Assembly: GCA_014898415.1 (NCBI GenBank)
Contig: RCTD01000001.1
Coordinates: 3,906,001-3,970,000 of the forward strand
DNA length: 64,000 nucleotides
Source of the DNA: Stromatinia cepivora
Taxonomy: Eukaryota; Ascomycota; Leotiomycetes; Helotiales; Sclerotiniaceae
Reading direction: 5' to 3'
Part shown: positions 25,101-36,400 of the stretch, piece after piece
Layout of the letters: each line of letters begins with the position of its first letter
Numbering within the stretch: the first letter of the stretch is position 1
Position numbers and translations under genes: made by a program
Notes under the pieces: generated by a model
Seen by the model: the letters and a program-made list of their open reading frames with translations, nothing else
The model's database searches: none
Told to the model about the DNA's origin: nothing

Positions 25101-26902
25101 TTGCGATATCTATATAGATCAAAATTCAAAAAAGTGTAAAATATATTATAATTACAATTCCAATTATTTATAAGATAGATTTTTATATCAAAGATAAGAT
25201 TATTTCAGATTTCATAATTTCGTTAATAAATATAGATAATATAAAAGATATAATATATTTAATCAAAGAAATTCTGAGAATCAAAATATCAAGAATTTAT
25301 AAGGAAACAATATTGAATCGAGAATACTCTGAAAAATAAAAGGAAGTTATTCAAAAGAAAATTATATTTTTGGTTTAAAATAGTATTTGGGAAGAATATA
25401 TACTTTCTAAAGGAAGTAATCTGATTTTGATGAAATGGGTATTTACAATTAAGATTAAGGATAACAAGGTAGAATAATTCAAGGTAAGATTAATGATTCG
25501 AGGATTCAATTAGATATTAAAAAAGGATTACAACGAAATGTTTATATTAATAATAAGGTTAAATATATTTAGATTATTCTTAATTATTGTTGCAAAAGAA
25601 AATTTGGAATACTTATATTTCGATATCAAAAACACTTTTATCGAATTATATTTGAAAAAAGAGATTTATTTTGAATTATCTTAAGGTATCAAAATCAAAA
25701 AGGAATATGTATTATAAGTTTTATAAAGCTTATATAGATTGAAACAAATTAGAAGGGATTAAAGTTTATTATTGCAGAAAAAGCTTTTAGATATAGATTT
25801 TGTATAAAGTTTGATGGATCTATATCTATATATATTTAAAGATCGTAATATAATATTACTGGTATATATCGATGATATCGTTATTGTATTGTATATATCA
25901 TTGCAAATTATTTGATTTGATGAAAAGCTATTGGTTTGTTTTAACACCAAGAATTTAGGGGAGATTAATAAGATCCTAGGTATTAAAATCATTTGTGATA
26001 GAAAAGTATATATATTAATTATAGATCAAAAAGAATATCTCGATGTTATATTAATCAAATACAATATTATATATAAACAATATCAAATCAAGAAATTGTC
26101 AATAATGAATTATACCCATTTTCGACCAACAACCAATGACGATGAATTAGTAAATATGAATGAATATCAATAACGAATAAGAAATGTGATTTATTCAATA
26201 ATATACATCCGATTAGATATAATATTCTCAATTGGAAGACTTTCATAATTTATAGTAAAACCAGCAAAATATTATATTATAGTTTTGAAGAATCTGATGT
26301 GATATCTATGATCAATAATCAAACAAAAGTTATAGTTCGGGTCAAAGGGAGTACAATCTGATATTTGCAAAGAATATAATATGTTTGATAATACAATAAA
26401 GGTATATACAAATACAGATTGGGTTAATGATAAATATGATCGGAAAAATGTTTCAAAGAGAATTATGATATTCTATAAAGGCTTTATATTGTGGGTTAGC
26501 AAGAAATAAATGTTTATGGTTATCTTTAATATAGAATCAGAATATATTGTGATGGTAATGTTTATTAAACAAGGGAGATAGATTGTATAAATGCTTAAAG
26601 ATCTATTCAGATTAAGTTATATTAGAAAAAACGAAGATATAGTTTAGATACTTGGTAATAATCAAGGTGTTTTAGTTTTAATCAAGAATCTATATTTGTA
26701 TAAACAATTCAAATATATAGATATCAATTATTATTTCATTAAAGATTTGATAGAAAAGAAGAAAATCGTTATTAATTATATTAATACATATAATATAGTT
26801 ACCGATAAAATGATAAAGTTTTGTGCAAGGATTGTTTTCGAAAGGTTCAAGAAAATGTTAGGATTAGTAGTTTAGAAGAATCGAATAGGATATCCTCAAT
26901 AA
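22160..26902 (+). pseudogene. Copia A3 gag-pol polyprotein, RIP-mutated
   Basis: One frame of 1581 codons from ATA (22160, ATG in A4) to TAA (26900-26902). Gag: 22160 to about 22960, with the zinc knuckle at 22883-22924 reading Y-x2-Y-x4-H-x4-Y. GAG-pre-integrase near 23620. Integrase: Asp 23810-23812, Asp 23996-23998, Glu 24095-24097, all intact. A charged linker follows (24431-24967). Reverse transcriptase: about 25400-26170 with Y-I-D-D at 25865-25876. RNase H: 26400-26860 (Y-I-D-I, S-E-Y-I motifs). The open pieces at 24038, 24431, 24689 and 25931 are all in this phase. The many stops fall where other copies have Gln or Trp. Confidence 0.94.
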
Positions 26903-26907
26903 AGGAG
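26898..26907 (+). other. Polypurine tract of A3 (mutated)
   Basis: AATAAAGGAG abuts the 3' LTR. A2 has AATGGGGGAG here, so G-to-A changes have eroded the tract. Confidence 0.8.
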
Positions 26908-27073
26908 TATTGAAAATGAGGCCATTATAGGATTAGAATTGAGATTACAAGATTATAATGGTGTACAGATTATATTTGGGGATAATTTTAATTCTACTTT
27001 TATTAGAATTATAGATTCTTAGTTCAATCTATATAATCAACAATACTACTACTTCCTGCACCAAAAGTTAATA
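26908..27073 (+). repeat. 3' LTR of A3 (166 bp)
   Basis: Begins TATTGAAAATGAGG (mutated inner end) and ends CTGCACCAAAAGTTAATA (clean outer end). Followed by the GAATC duplication. Confidence 0.95.
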
Positions 27074-27411
27074 GAATCTTCTTTTTATTAATCCTCTTTT
27101 TTTCAATAATAATATTATAAAAGTTTATATTTATATTTTCTTCAAAGAATTATTAAAACAATTTAAAAAAAGGAAAGGATTCTTTAGAATAGATTTTCGA
27201 AGATTTGAAATATATAGGAAGTAAAGTTTGTTGTATTATGAAAATGATAGTATATTTTTAAAAAGGTTTATATTTTTATCAATTAAATTAAAATAGATTT
27301 TCTTTTTCTAAATAGAATATTTGTAAAATAATATCTAAAAAGGTATTATTAAATAAAGTATTATTTAGAAGATTATTAGATAATCAGATGCTTGTAATAA
27401 ATTATAGATAA

Positions 27412-27693
27412 TATAATATATAAAAATTGTAGTAGAAATAAATAAACAGGATCAATTATATTCCTTAGAATTTATAATTGAAGAATTATAATTCGTAAAG
27501 AGCGATTAGATATATATATATATAAATATCCATTTATAAACTGTAAAACTATATATATATTATTAAAGTTATTATTTTACTATACTAAATTGTATGAATT
27601 GTAATATATATATATAGACGACCAGCTCATCAATTAACATAGGAGATAAAAGATATCACGTGATTAGCCTCCTGTGGTTCACGATTTGTGATA
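27412..27693 (-). repeat. 5' LTR of B3 (282 bp)
   Basis: Aligns with the other B LTRs. The inner end (left, TATAATATATAAAAATTG) is strongly mutated; the outer end (right) still reads CCTCCTGTGGTTCACG. No second LTR of this copy is present. Confidence 0.92.
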
Positions 27694-28510
27694 AAATCGT
27701 TATTCTTTTGAAATTATAATAAAGTATTTTTCATCGATTTCGATATTGATTTAACTACTATTTCATTATTAATTAATATATTAATTATTCGATATAGTAT
27801 CGATTATTTGTAATTAGTTTTTATTAATGATTCTTTAAAATCGTATAAAGATAAGTTATATTTTTTTTATTAGAAAAGACTTATAGTATTTTATAAAGGT
27901 TTTATTTTTATTTTCGAGAAAAAGAAAATTATGGTTATTATTATAATACTTTTCAATTTATTCTATAATATAGATAGTATTTTATTGATATTATTTATAT
28001 TTTCGATATAATCTAATTATTTCGATAGATTATCGATAAAGTTTAATTTCTTTAATTTATAAATGATTATGAAATTATAAATAATTAGGATTTCGGTTTA
28101 TTATATTTGTTTATTATTGAATTCTTTTTTTTTTATAAAATATTGGAGATTATTATAATTTGTTTTGATTATAATAATATATCGATTATTTATAATATAA
28201 TATTATTATTAAACAAAAGTTATATAAATAATCAAAAATTCTTGGTTATAAATGAAGTACTTTTGTTTTATTAGATTAAATTTTCTCGAATAAAAGATAA
28301 TAGAATATTATTAAGAAATAATAGGGTTATTTATATTATTGAACAATAATTGAAAAAGTATATATTTTAATACAAATCTAAAAGTATTAGTTTCGATTAA
28401 AATTCAGAGTATTGAATCGAAATATTAGAATATTAGTATAATAATGAAAGCTTTTTTTTAAATTATTAAAGATATTTTGAATTTCTTTTCTTTATTTGAA
28501 TTTTGATATA

Positions 28511-28515
28511 ATCTT
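28511..28515. other. Target-site duplication of solo LTR H, ATCTT
   Basis: ATCTT at 28511-28515 is repeated at 28705-28709. Confidence 0.88.
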
Positions 28516-28704
28516 TGTTACGAACCTTAACTACGAAACTAGGGCTAGCCGAAAGCGGGCCGAATTGTACGCTAGTTTGAAGAGTTTTCACCTATATAAA
28601 GGGGAATTCTTCAATACGATTAGAAAAAGTAATGAAAAGTCTTGATTCTAAACCCAAACCTATTGTTATTCGAAATTAACCGATTCTTTGCTATGATTCT
28701 CACA
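28516..28704 (+). repeat. Solo LTR H (189 bp), unmutated
   Basis: TGTTACGAACC to GATTCTCACA, flanked by ATCTT on both sides. It is clearly more GC-rich than the surrounding DNA, with a TATA box (CTATATAAAGGGG, 28592-28604). It resembles no other LTR in the window, so it represents a family otherwise absent here. Orientation is inferred from the TATA box. Confidence 0.85.
28592..28604 (+). promoter_or_regulatory. TATA box of LTR H
   Basis: CTATATAAAGGGG in the middle of the solo LTR, a strong TATA-box match in the least mutated DNA of this region. Confidence 0.5.
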
Positions 28705-28879
28705 ATCTTTTCCTTTTCAATACTTTATAATAGATTTATTAGATTATAAACAATTTGCGAATAGATTATAATAAATTGTTAATAGAAATTTGCAAAATCT
28801 AAAAAGATTTAAATTTTATAAAAGAATATCGATATTGATTATTTGATAATAATTTGAATTTTGTTTGATTTTATAATAA

Positions 28880-29640
28880 TATTCTTTTTTAATGTAATAA
28901 AATCTAGGAATTTCATTTTATATAGAATATATATTTCTTTAATTTAATATAAAATTTATATTTAAATAATTTAATAAGAATCTTATAAATATCAATAATA
29001 TGGATTTCTTTATCTTTAAAATAAATAAAAATATTATCTAAATATATAATATAAATATTATTTACAAAATGAATAAATATTTAATTGATATATATCTGAA
29101 AAATAACAAAAATATTGATTAAATCGAAAGGTATAATTAGATACTTGAATTATTTGTAATGAATATAGAACGTTATTTTTTATTCATTGTTTTTTTGTAT
29201 ATATATTCGATGATATATATCTTTAAGATTGAGTTTTATAAAAAAGATTCTTTATTTTAAATAATCCAATAATTTATTGATTAAAGATAAAAGGATATAA
29301 TTTTTTTTTATAATTTGATTAAAATTATAATAATCAATATATAATCAATAATCATTATTTTTCTTTAGAATAAATATAATCGAAATTTCAATAGAATTAA
29401 TCGAATAACGAATCCAATTTTTCTTTTAGTATTCTTTAAAATATTTTTATAAAATCGTTAATTTCTTTCTCAAAAGAATATATATTAAACTTTAAAAAAA
29501 AAGTTGATTTGGATTTAAAATCAATATAATATTTTATCGGATGATAATTAAGGAGTATATTGTTTTTGTTTTCGAAAAAGATTTGTTTATATTTTTTATA
29601 TTCAAAAAATATTTGTAAAAATAATAATATAAAGATATTT
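28880..29640 (-). pseudogene. Gypsy E reverse transcriptase, mutated
   Basis: From right to left the minus strand shows the gypsy RT series: H-P-I-K-Y-Y-I-D-F near 29540, Y-S-F-E-K-E-I-N-D-F near 29470, the K-K-N-Y-I-L-L-S-L-I-N block near 29290, L-N-L-K-D-I-Y-H-R-I near 29220, I-P-F-R-F near 29120, and the catalytic motif as Y-L-D-N at 29042-29033, where the second Asp has become Asn. Stops interrupt every 20 to 30 codons. Confidence 0.78.
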
Positions 29641-29796
29641 TTAATATTTAATAATGATTTTGCAATTGATTAGATTTTAAATAATAGAATATAGATTTTG
29701 ATCTCAATTTTCATTTCTTTGTATAATTCCTTGATCATTATTATCTCCAAATCTTATAATATAGATTTGAAAGGGAAAAAAATCGATTATTAATCG

Positions 29797-29801
29797 ATAT
29801 T
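29797..29801. other. Target-site duplication of B1, ATATT
   Basis: ATATT here and at 51868-51872, 22 kb apart, directly flank the outer ends of the B1 LTRs. Across the two, gypsy E sequence is continuous (protease end to RT). Confidence 0.93.
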
Positions 29802-30083
29802 TGTGACGCACAAGAGCCGTAGTAGAGCTGAATAAACAGGGTCAATTATGTTCCTTAGAATTTATAATTGAAGAACTATGGCTCATAAGGAGCGATTAGA
29901 TATATATATACAAATACTTATTCGTAAACTATGGGGCTGTGTATATATATTATTAGGATTATCATTTCATTATATTAAATCGTATGATTTGTAATGTATA
30001 TATATAGACAATCAATTTATTAATTGACATAAAAGATAAGGAGTATTATATGATTAATCTTCTATAATTCACGATTTATAATA
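29802..30083 (-). repeat. 3' LTR of B1 (282 bp)
   Basis: The outer (left) end TGTGACGCACAAGAGCCG is clean, and the inner (right) end is strongly mutated (TTTATAATA for TTCGTGACA). Confidence 0.95.
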
Positions 30084-30099
30084 TTACCCTCCCTTTCAG
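30084..30099 (-). other. Polypurine tract of B1
   Basis: On the minus strand CTGAAAGGGAGGGTAA abuts the 3' LTR. B2 has the matching tract at 42945-42960. Confidence 0.75.
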
Positions 30100-30189
30100 A
30101 AAAACTCACCTTTGAGCGTTTTACTCCTTTGTTTCATTACTATTTCATCGGAAACTAGATTTTGTCAAAATTTATGAGTTCTAAATCAA

Positions 30190-30310
30190 TTAGATTGGTT
30201 ATTTTGGTTGATTTGATCAATTTATTTGAAATTGATCAAATTGATCAAAATTGATCAAAATTGATCAAAATTGATCAAAATGACGGATGGATTAACCAAA
30301 TTGACCAATT
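30190..30310. repeat. TTGATCAA-type array in the B1 3' untranslated part
   Basis: Four or more copies of ATTGATCAAA in tandem (best block 30222-30280) plus degenerate relatives. The same array occurs in B2 at 43040-43350. It lies between the chromodomain stop and the polypurine tract. Confidence 0.85.
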
Positions 30311-30689
30311 TGAACGAAATCGATAGGGGTGATATCATATTTCGTTTTTATTATATTCAAGCTTCCCTTTTGCATGATTTTTGAAATAATTATAAACATA
30401 AGTTTTTTTTGAAATATATTGCCTTCGTATTGTTTTGGTGATGGCAGCTTATCTGTCGTATGGAGCTCGGGCCATATATATATACAATCAAATTCCTTCG
30501 AATTTGTATGAGTTTATAACTTTTTTATGATCATATATATATATATTATTGTGAAATCATAATATTTAATTTGTTGAATTAAAGAACATTTTTCTTTTCT
30601 TTGGTTTTATAAATGAATTATTATCTATATGATTATAATTATTCTTTTTGCTTTTATAAAGCTTTATTCAATTAATTAATTAATTGGGA

Positions 30690-31533
30690 GGACCAGGTAA
30701 TATTGGATTGACCAAATGAAAATCGTATAGGAAGTATAATGATGTTTTAAGATCGGAAGTAGGATATCAGGTGAAATTGGTATTATTATTAAATTATAAA
30801 ATTTTGTATAATAGAGTTTTTTGTGTTTTCTTTATTGTTAGGATTTTCTTCATTTTTTATTCTGAATTATCAATTATATTAATAAGTGGAGGTAATTCGA
30901 ATATTTGATTAAGAAAAGGATCGTTATATATTTTGTATAATCGATTTGAAGGGAAAATAGAATGAATTTTCATTGTAATCAGGAGTTCGAATTTGAAAAA
31001 GCTTTCAGATCAATTAATAATCTTGAATTTTCCTTGAATCAAGAAGTCCAGTTTTTTGGGTAGGGTAACTCTTTATATTGAATTATATATAATCTCTAAT
31101 ATCGAAATCGATTTTATATTAATAAATGTTTATAGATTTCGATATCTTGATTTGGGTATATAATAGATCTTCTTTTATTTGTGTGAGAATTAATCTATTA
31201 TGTTTTATATATATATAGATATTATATATATTTATATTGTTTATTGATTTATTAGTATCTTTTTTTTATTCCTATATATATTTTGGTGTATGCTTGTATA
31301 GGGTTTTGTAGGGTATAAGTTTTTCTAAGGAGTTGTATAGAAGAGTAAGTTATATATAATCTATTATAGATAGGAATTTTGATCAATCGTTTTGATAATA
31401 GTTAATAAACGATTTTAATTATTGTTGAAGGTATTGATTATAGATTTCAATTTGATTATTGGTTTGAGGATAATGAGTAGTGGATAGTTTAAGGTCGGTT
31501 CCTAGGATTTAACTGAATTCCTTTCAGAATTGT
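30690..31533 (-). pseudogene. B1 chromodomain and integrase C-terminus
   Basis: Aligns with B2 43720-44580. The chromodomain segment ends in a D-F-H-L-like block on the minus strand near 30710-30740 and keeps aromatic positions also seen in B2. The upstream integrase C-terminal part is Pro-rich (P-P-L-I-N-like). Stops interrupt it. The solo C LTR at 31539 splits the integrase core region. Confidence 0.78.
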
Positions 31534-31538
31534 GATAT

Positions 31539-31847
31539 TGTCACGGAAAGCCCTGTGATCCCCTGTATCCTACGAAGGATCAAAGCGTATGCTTTCCAAT
31601 CGGAATGAAGGATCCACTAGCCCTTACCAATCTACCAATTGATAAGGTGATCCTGATATCCTAGTAAACAGAGATCTAGCCTAATTAAGGTGCATATCGG
31701 CTAGATAACCACTTATTTATTCTATATATACAGCTCTTGATTCATATAATCAAGGGCAAGTCATTCAATTCTTTTACTCTACCAATCACGTGTACCACCT
31801 ATTCCCCGATCCCTGAAAGTGCTCTGTAATCATACTATCCCGTGATA
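31539..31847 (+). repeat. Solo LTR of copia C (309 bp), unmutated
   Basis: TGTCACGGAAAGCCC to CCCGTGATA, flanked by GATAT at 31534-31538 and 31848-31852. It is clean and GC-rich compared with the LTRs of C1 and C2. B2 shows the empty site at about 44578-44590. A hairpin CTTGATT-CATAT-AATCAAG (31736-31754) and a CACGTG lie inside. It formed by LTR-LTR recombination of a C element inserted in B1. Confidence 0.95.
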
Positions 31848-31852
31848 GATAT

Positions 31853-33108
31853 GAATTAGAGGCTGTGATTTGATATTATAATGTTAAAGGGATTATAATA
31901 TTGATATATATAGTAGAGATATAATTATATTTGGATTTGAATATCGATTAATTTGTGATAAAGTATGGAAATAGTTTGTTTTGTTAATCGATTAATAATA
32001 ATTAAAATATTATTATATTTATATTTATCTTTATTAAAATTATAATAATTTATAATGATATATTATTATATTCGAATAAGAATCGGAAATGGATATAATA
32101 AACCGGGGGTATGATTATATAGAATGGAATTATATTTGTAAATATGATAATTATATATATATCTGGTTACAATATTATATATTCTGAATCAATAATATTG
32201 TTAAAATAATAAAAGATAGGTTTTGTTTGTATCAGAATGAGTAATGGAAACGGAATTATAAGCTTCACAAATCAGATAAATTTGAAGGTTGTTGATATCG
32301 GATATTATTAGATGGTTATTGTAGAGTAAAAGATCATTTTGGAGTAATATATACTTATAATTTTGGATAGCTTATATTCTAAATACTAATAAATTATTTA
32401 TAGTTTTATTTGCTTTGATAATATAATTAATTAAATTAAATTGAAGAGCGATTTCATTCAAATCGATGTTAATAATTATTATTTCGTTTGGGTAATATCT
32501 TTGTAAAGTTTTTCTATGATTTCGATATCAATTTGATTGTTTTTAATAAACTATTGAAGGCGATTCTTCTTTTTGGTATAATTCTGAAAGTCCAATTCGT
32601 TGGTTCAATGAATTAAAACATTGATGAGAAAATTATCTTTTTTAGAGCGATATATAATAATAAAGTTATAATCGGTTAGAACTTCTATTCAACAAATTTA
32701 TTGGGTGTTAAAAGTCTTAATAGTTATAAAATATTCAAGAGCTTTATAATTAGTATAAATCTTGATTTTATATAATGAACCAGCAAATTCTGTTTTTTAA
32801 TAATTGAAAGATTAAATGATTAATAGTATTTTCTTATTGTGAACTTTATAGTTCAATGTAGTGGCAATTATAGTTTTGAAGAAATAAATTACAGATAATC
32901 AATCTTTATTATATTATTATAATAATATATTAGCAATTATTCTATCGGATATATCTATTTCGAGTATATAAAAAAATGGGTAATTATAATATTGTAAGAA
33001 TGAAATGAAGATGAACTTTTTCTTCAAGATATTGAATATATTTTGGTATATTTTGTTAAATACAAATTTAATATTTGTTTTAATAAGTTCGTTAAAAGGT
33101 TTCATTAA
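31853..33108 (-). pseudogene. B1 integrase core and RNase H
   Basis: Aligns with B2 44590-45830. The RNase H end is best preserved: the open piece 33105-32917 contains F-N-K-I-Y-Q-N-I-F, L-K-K-K-F and L-E-I-D-I-S-D, where gypsy RNase H usually has E-T-D-A-S-D. The integrase zinc-binding part is near 32220-32500. The frame is broken by copia C1 at 33114 and resumes at 40930 with the RT. Confidence 0.8.
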
Positions 33109-33113
33109 TATAT
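33109..33113. other. Target-site duplication of C1, TATAT
   Basis: TATAT at 33109-33113 and 40925-40929 flanks C1. The empty site in B2 is at about 45835-45855. Confidence 0.9.
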
Positions 33114-33422
33114 TGTTACGGAAAGCCCCGTAATCCCCTGTATCTTATGAAGGATCAAAGCGTATGCTTTCCAATCGAAATGAAGGATCTACTAGCCCTT
33201 ACCAATCCACCAATTGATAAGATAATCCTGATATACTAATAAACAAAGATTTAGTCTAATTAAGATGTATATCGGCTAGATAATCATTTATTTGTTCTAT
33301 ATATATAGTTCTTGATTCATATAATCAAGGGCAAATCATTTAATTCTTTTATTTTATTAATTATATGTACCATTTATTCAACGATCCTTGAAAGTGCTGT
33401 GTAATTATATTATCCTGTGATA
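33114..33422 (+). repeat. 5' LTR of C1 (309 bp)
   Basis: Outer end TGTTACGGAAAGCCCCG nearly clean; inner half mutated (TTATATGTACCATTTATT against the solo LTR CACGTGTACCACCTATT). The CTTGATT/AATCAAG hairpin is retained. Confidence 0.95.
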
Positions 33423-33440
33423 GTTATAAACCCGGTAGTT
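33423..33440 (+). other. Primer-binding region of C1
   Basis: GTTATAAACCCGGTAG follows the 5' LTR. Allowing one G-to-A change, TTATGAACCC matches the complement of a CAU-anticodon tRNA loop, similar to family A. Confidence 0.45.
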
Positions 33441-33499
33441 TTTAAAATCTATATAATTTTCTATTCAGTGATTATTAAATATTTAAGGGATCATTTTTA

Positions 33500-36400
33500 A
33501 AATATTATTTTTATTTTATTTATAATTCAATATTCATATCAATTCAGTTATTTTCATTCAATATAGTAAAGGATCAAAATGATTTTCTTTTTATAATCTG
33601 TGTTCAATGGTCGGAGTGATATCTACGCTTGAAAAATAAATATCAAGTTCAAGGAATCTAGAATTCAATCAATCTAAAGAACGATCCGTTTGTTTCTATA
33701 TCAGTGATATCCATTCCAAATTTCGATCTGACGAATAAATTTATTCGTATTCAGGTCAATTGGTTTTCAATTAAATCATTTGTTTTATTTTCTGTTATCG
33801 ATTTTCAAATCAAATATGATTAAAAAAAACAAATTCAATATTAAAAGGAATTCTCGGAATATCTTGTGGCGATTCAATTTAGGGAAGATATTAATGGAGA
33901 TATAAAGATGAAAAATTCTGATGGTAATATATTGGAATCTATTTTTAATAGATTTATTGTTTTATTTCTAATTATTTTTTAAGAAATCTTTTCTGAGTTT
34001 ATTTCTTTTCAATTGAAGTATTGATATCGATAATAAGAATATATATAGAATTATAAAGCTTTCAAGAATATTTACAAATGAATTGAATCATTAATTGATC
34101 AAGTACATTTTATAGAGTTATCTATTCTCAATCAGGGTACTATAATTCTTCCATTCAAGATAATTATCAATGTATTCAAAAAGAAATTTGTCTTTATGGT
34201 AACTATTGTCAAGCTTACAGTACTACAAGAATATTAATTTGTTCTAATGTAAACTTTGTTCGGCAGAATTGATTTTATCAAATAGTATAGGGATTGGATT
34301 ATAATCTATATCAAAGCTTTTATATACAAAATCATTAAGGTACAGAATGAAATTATTATCAATACTTTTCTATAAATTGTTAGTATTAGAATATTCTCAA
34401 TCTGAACAAATATTATAATTATATAGATCGAGATAAACAATCAATTCGGATTACTCAACTTTTCATTCAAACAATTTGGAGATATTTTTGGAGAATTAGT
34501 TTTTCAGGATTCTATTTTCTTAAAAATTAAAAAAGGAGTATATTCTATATTTATTTTTTTTCAAAATAATAAAAGATTTAAAAAGAATATAAAGAGTATC
34601 AACTTTGGAAACAATTAAGGGATCAAAAAGATTTGGGAATATTCTTGTAGAACCGAATCTGAATAGAATAATGAAATTGGTTATGGTTATACTATATACA
34701 ATTACAAAGTTATAGAGTTAATACTTATTAGAAGGACCAATCTATTATTCAAAAAGATATTCAGCGAAAACGAGCTACAAATAATTAGGGATCAAATAAG
34801 ATTGTATTTATAGAAGCAATTTTATTTTAATTGGATCAAAAGGAAATGGATGAAAGGTTCTATTAATCCTTTAGAACCTTCAATCAATACTATTATTTTG
34901 GATATTCGATACAATCAATTAGGGGTATACTTTATAACAGTGAAAATACATTATCTATCTAATAGTATTTTATTTGATAATTATAGTATTATATATATTA
35001 TAAATAATATATCTTTATTAAATGATCATTAATATCAATCATCCGATCCCAGTGATTTTGTAGAAATAAGCACTTCTAGTTTCCAAATCCTAGAACACAG
35101 GGTTCGTATTATCAAAAAGATCATCAAAAAAGAAAATTACTCTAATAATGATCTGATCTTGAATAATATAATACTCATCCCTGGTTTTTATATCAATATT
35201 GTTTTGGAGATTCGATTAAAGAAAGCCGGCCTATAGTTTTCAGGATATAATTGTATTCTTTGTAAAGGAGATCATATAAATAGTATAGTAATTGCTCAAT
35301 ACATTTATATTGAAAATCTTGTATTCTTAGAATACAAACCGTTTTCTATTTATTCGAATATTCTTTTATCTATTTCTATAAACAATTCTTTTATAATATA
35401 TCCAATAATAAATAGAAAAATAAATAAAGTATTTTATTGTTTTTGTAATTCATTTCTTCTAAAAGAAGATACAAATGAAATATAGCATAAACGTTCTGAA
35501 TATTTGAGGAAGGAAGCTTTTGAATATTTAATATTTGTAATGCAAAATATCAAAATAAAAGGTATTATTTATTTCAATTGTACTGATTATACTTGTATTT
35601 ATACGAAGTAAGTTATTTCTCATACTTCAAATGATTGTTAGTCATTTCAGCCCTTCTACAAAATTCAATGGGATTTTTTTGATTTCGATAAAAAATATAA
35701 TAATATATTATAATTCTTATTAATCAAAGAAATATATTATAATAAGATCTTTTTATATCCAATCTATTACAAAATATATAATAAAGTATTTGTAATTATT
35801 CAAAGCTTTGTAGTTTGGATTTATTATAAGTATGGTTTAATGATCGTAATGATCAAATAGGATAATAATATATCTGTCATTGGAGTTATAGGAGTAATAT
35901 TATTTGAGAAATGGATCAAACAAAAAGGTATCGAATTCGAGTTATTCCTATCTTATATATATAAATTCAATAAAGGATTAGAATGTATAGGATAAGAAAT
36001 AGTTATAAAATAAATAAAAATATAGATTATAATGGGTTTATTGGATAAACTATAGGTGGAAGTAATATAAATTGTTATTTATTTATATAATATAAATCCT
36101 TTGAAGATCAAATCCTTTAAATCGTTTAATAAGATATTCGATATATAGTTTTGTAATTATCTTTATAAAGATAATCCCTTATTCGTAAAGAAAATATCTA
36201 ACAATCTTTATTCCAATTGGAATAGAATCTATAAATATAAATATCGAACTTATTCTTTAGATAAAAATAGAAAAGCTAGAATTAATAGGAAATGATATAA
36301 AACTAATCCTTGAGTATATATTGAATATTTAGTGGATTATATTTTAGGTATATTGATCTATTGTATATAGATATCTAAGCTTGATAGAGTTATTATTATT

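Larger units (their letters stand above)
21593..27073 (+). mobile_element. Copia family A, copy A3, complete (5481 bp)
   Basis: Complete Ty1/copia element on the plus strand: 5' LTR 21593-21758, primer-binding region, gag-pol frame 22160-26902, purine tract, 3' LTR 26908-27073, with GAATC duplicated on both sides. It lies in the leader of chromovirus B3; B1 and B2 carry the same place without the insertion. The RT catalytic Y-I-D-D and the integrase D, D, E are still present, but many stops make it inactive. Confidence 0.96.
18945..27693 (-). mobile_element. Chromovirus B, copy B3, 3'-truncated, split by A3
   Basis: A Ty3/gypsy element on the minus strand: 5' LTR at 27412-27693, leader and gag (27411-27079 and 21587 to about 20200), protease region, and the first part of RT, where similarity to B1 and B2 stops at about 18945. 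RNase H, integrase, chromodomain and 3' LTR are missing. Copia A3 is inserted in the leader. The left break has no LTR, so a deletion or rearrangement removed the rest. Confidence 0.88.
27694..29801 (-). mobile_element. Ty3/gypsy relic E (left part), heavily mutated
   Basis: Remains of a gypsy element on the minus strand. The RT lies at 28880-29640, and the protease end continues on the far side of chromovirus B1 at 51868 and beyond. Below 28515 the integrase and RNase H would be expected, but I could not follow them through the mutations. It is the oldest recognisable layer here, since B1 and LTR H are inserted into it. No LTR of E was recognised. Confidence 0.7.

Noticed and set aside
35240..35300. 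C-x2-C-x3-H pattern in C1 as a zinc knuckle
   Set aside because: The spacing is one residue short and it lies behind the protease motif, where such a finger is not expected.
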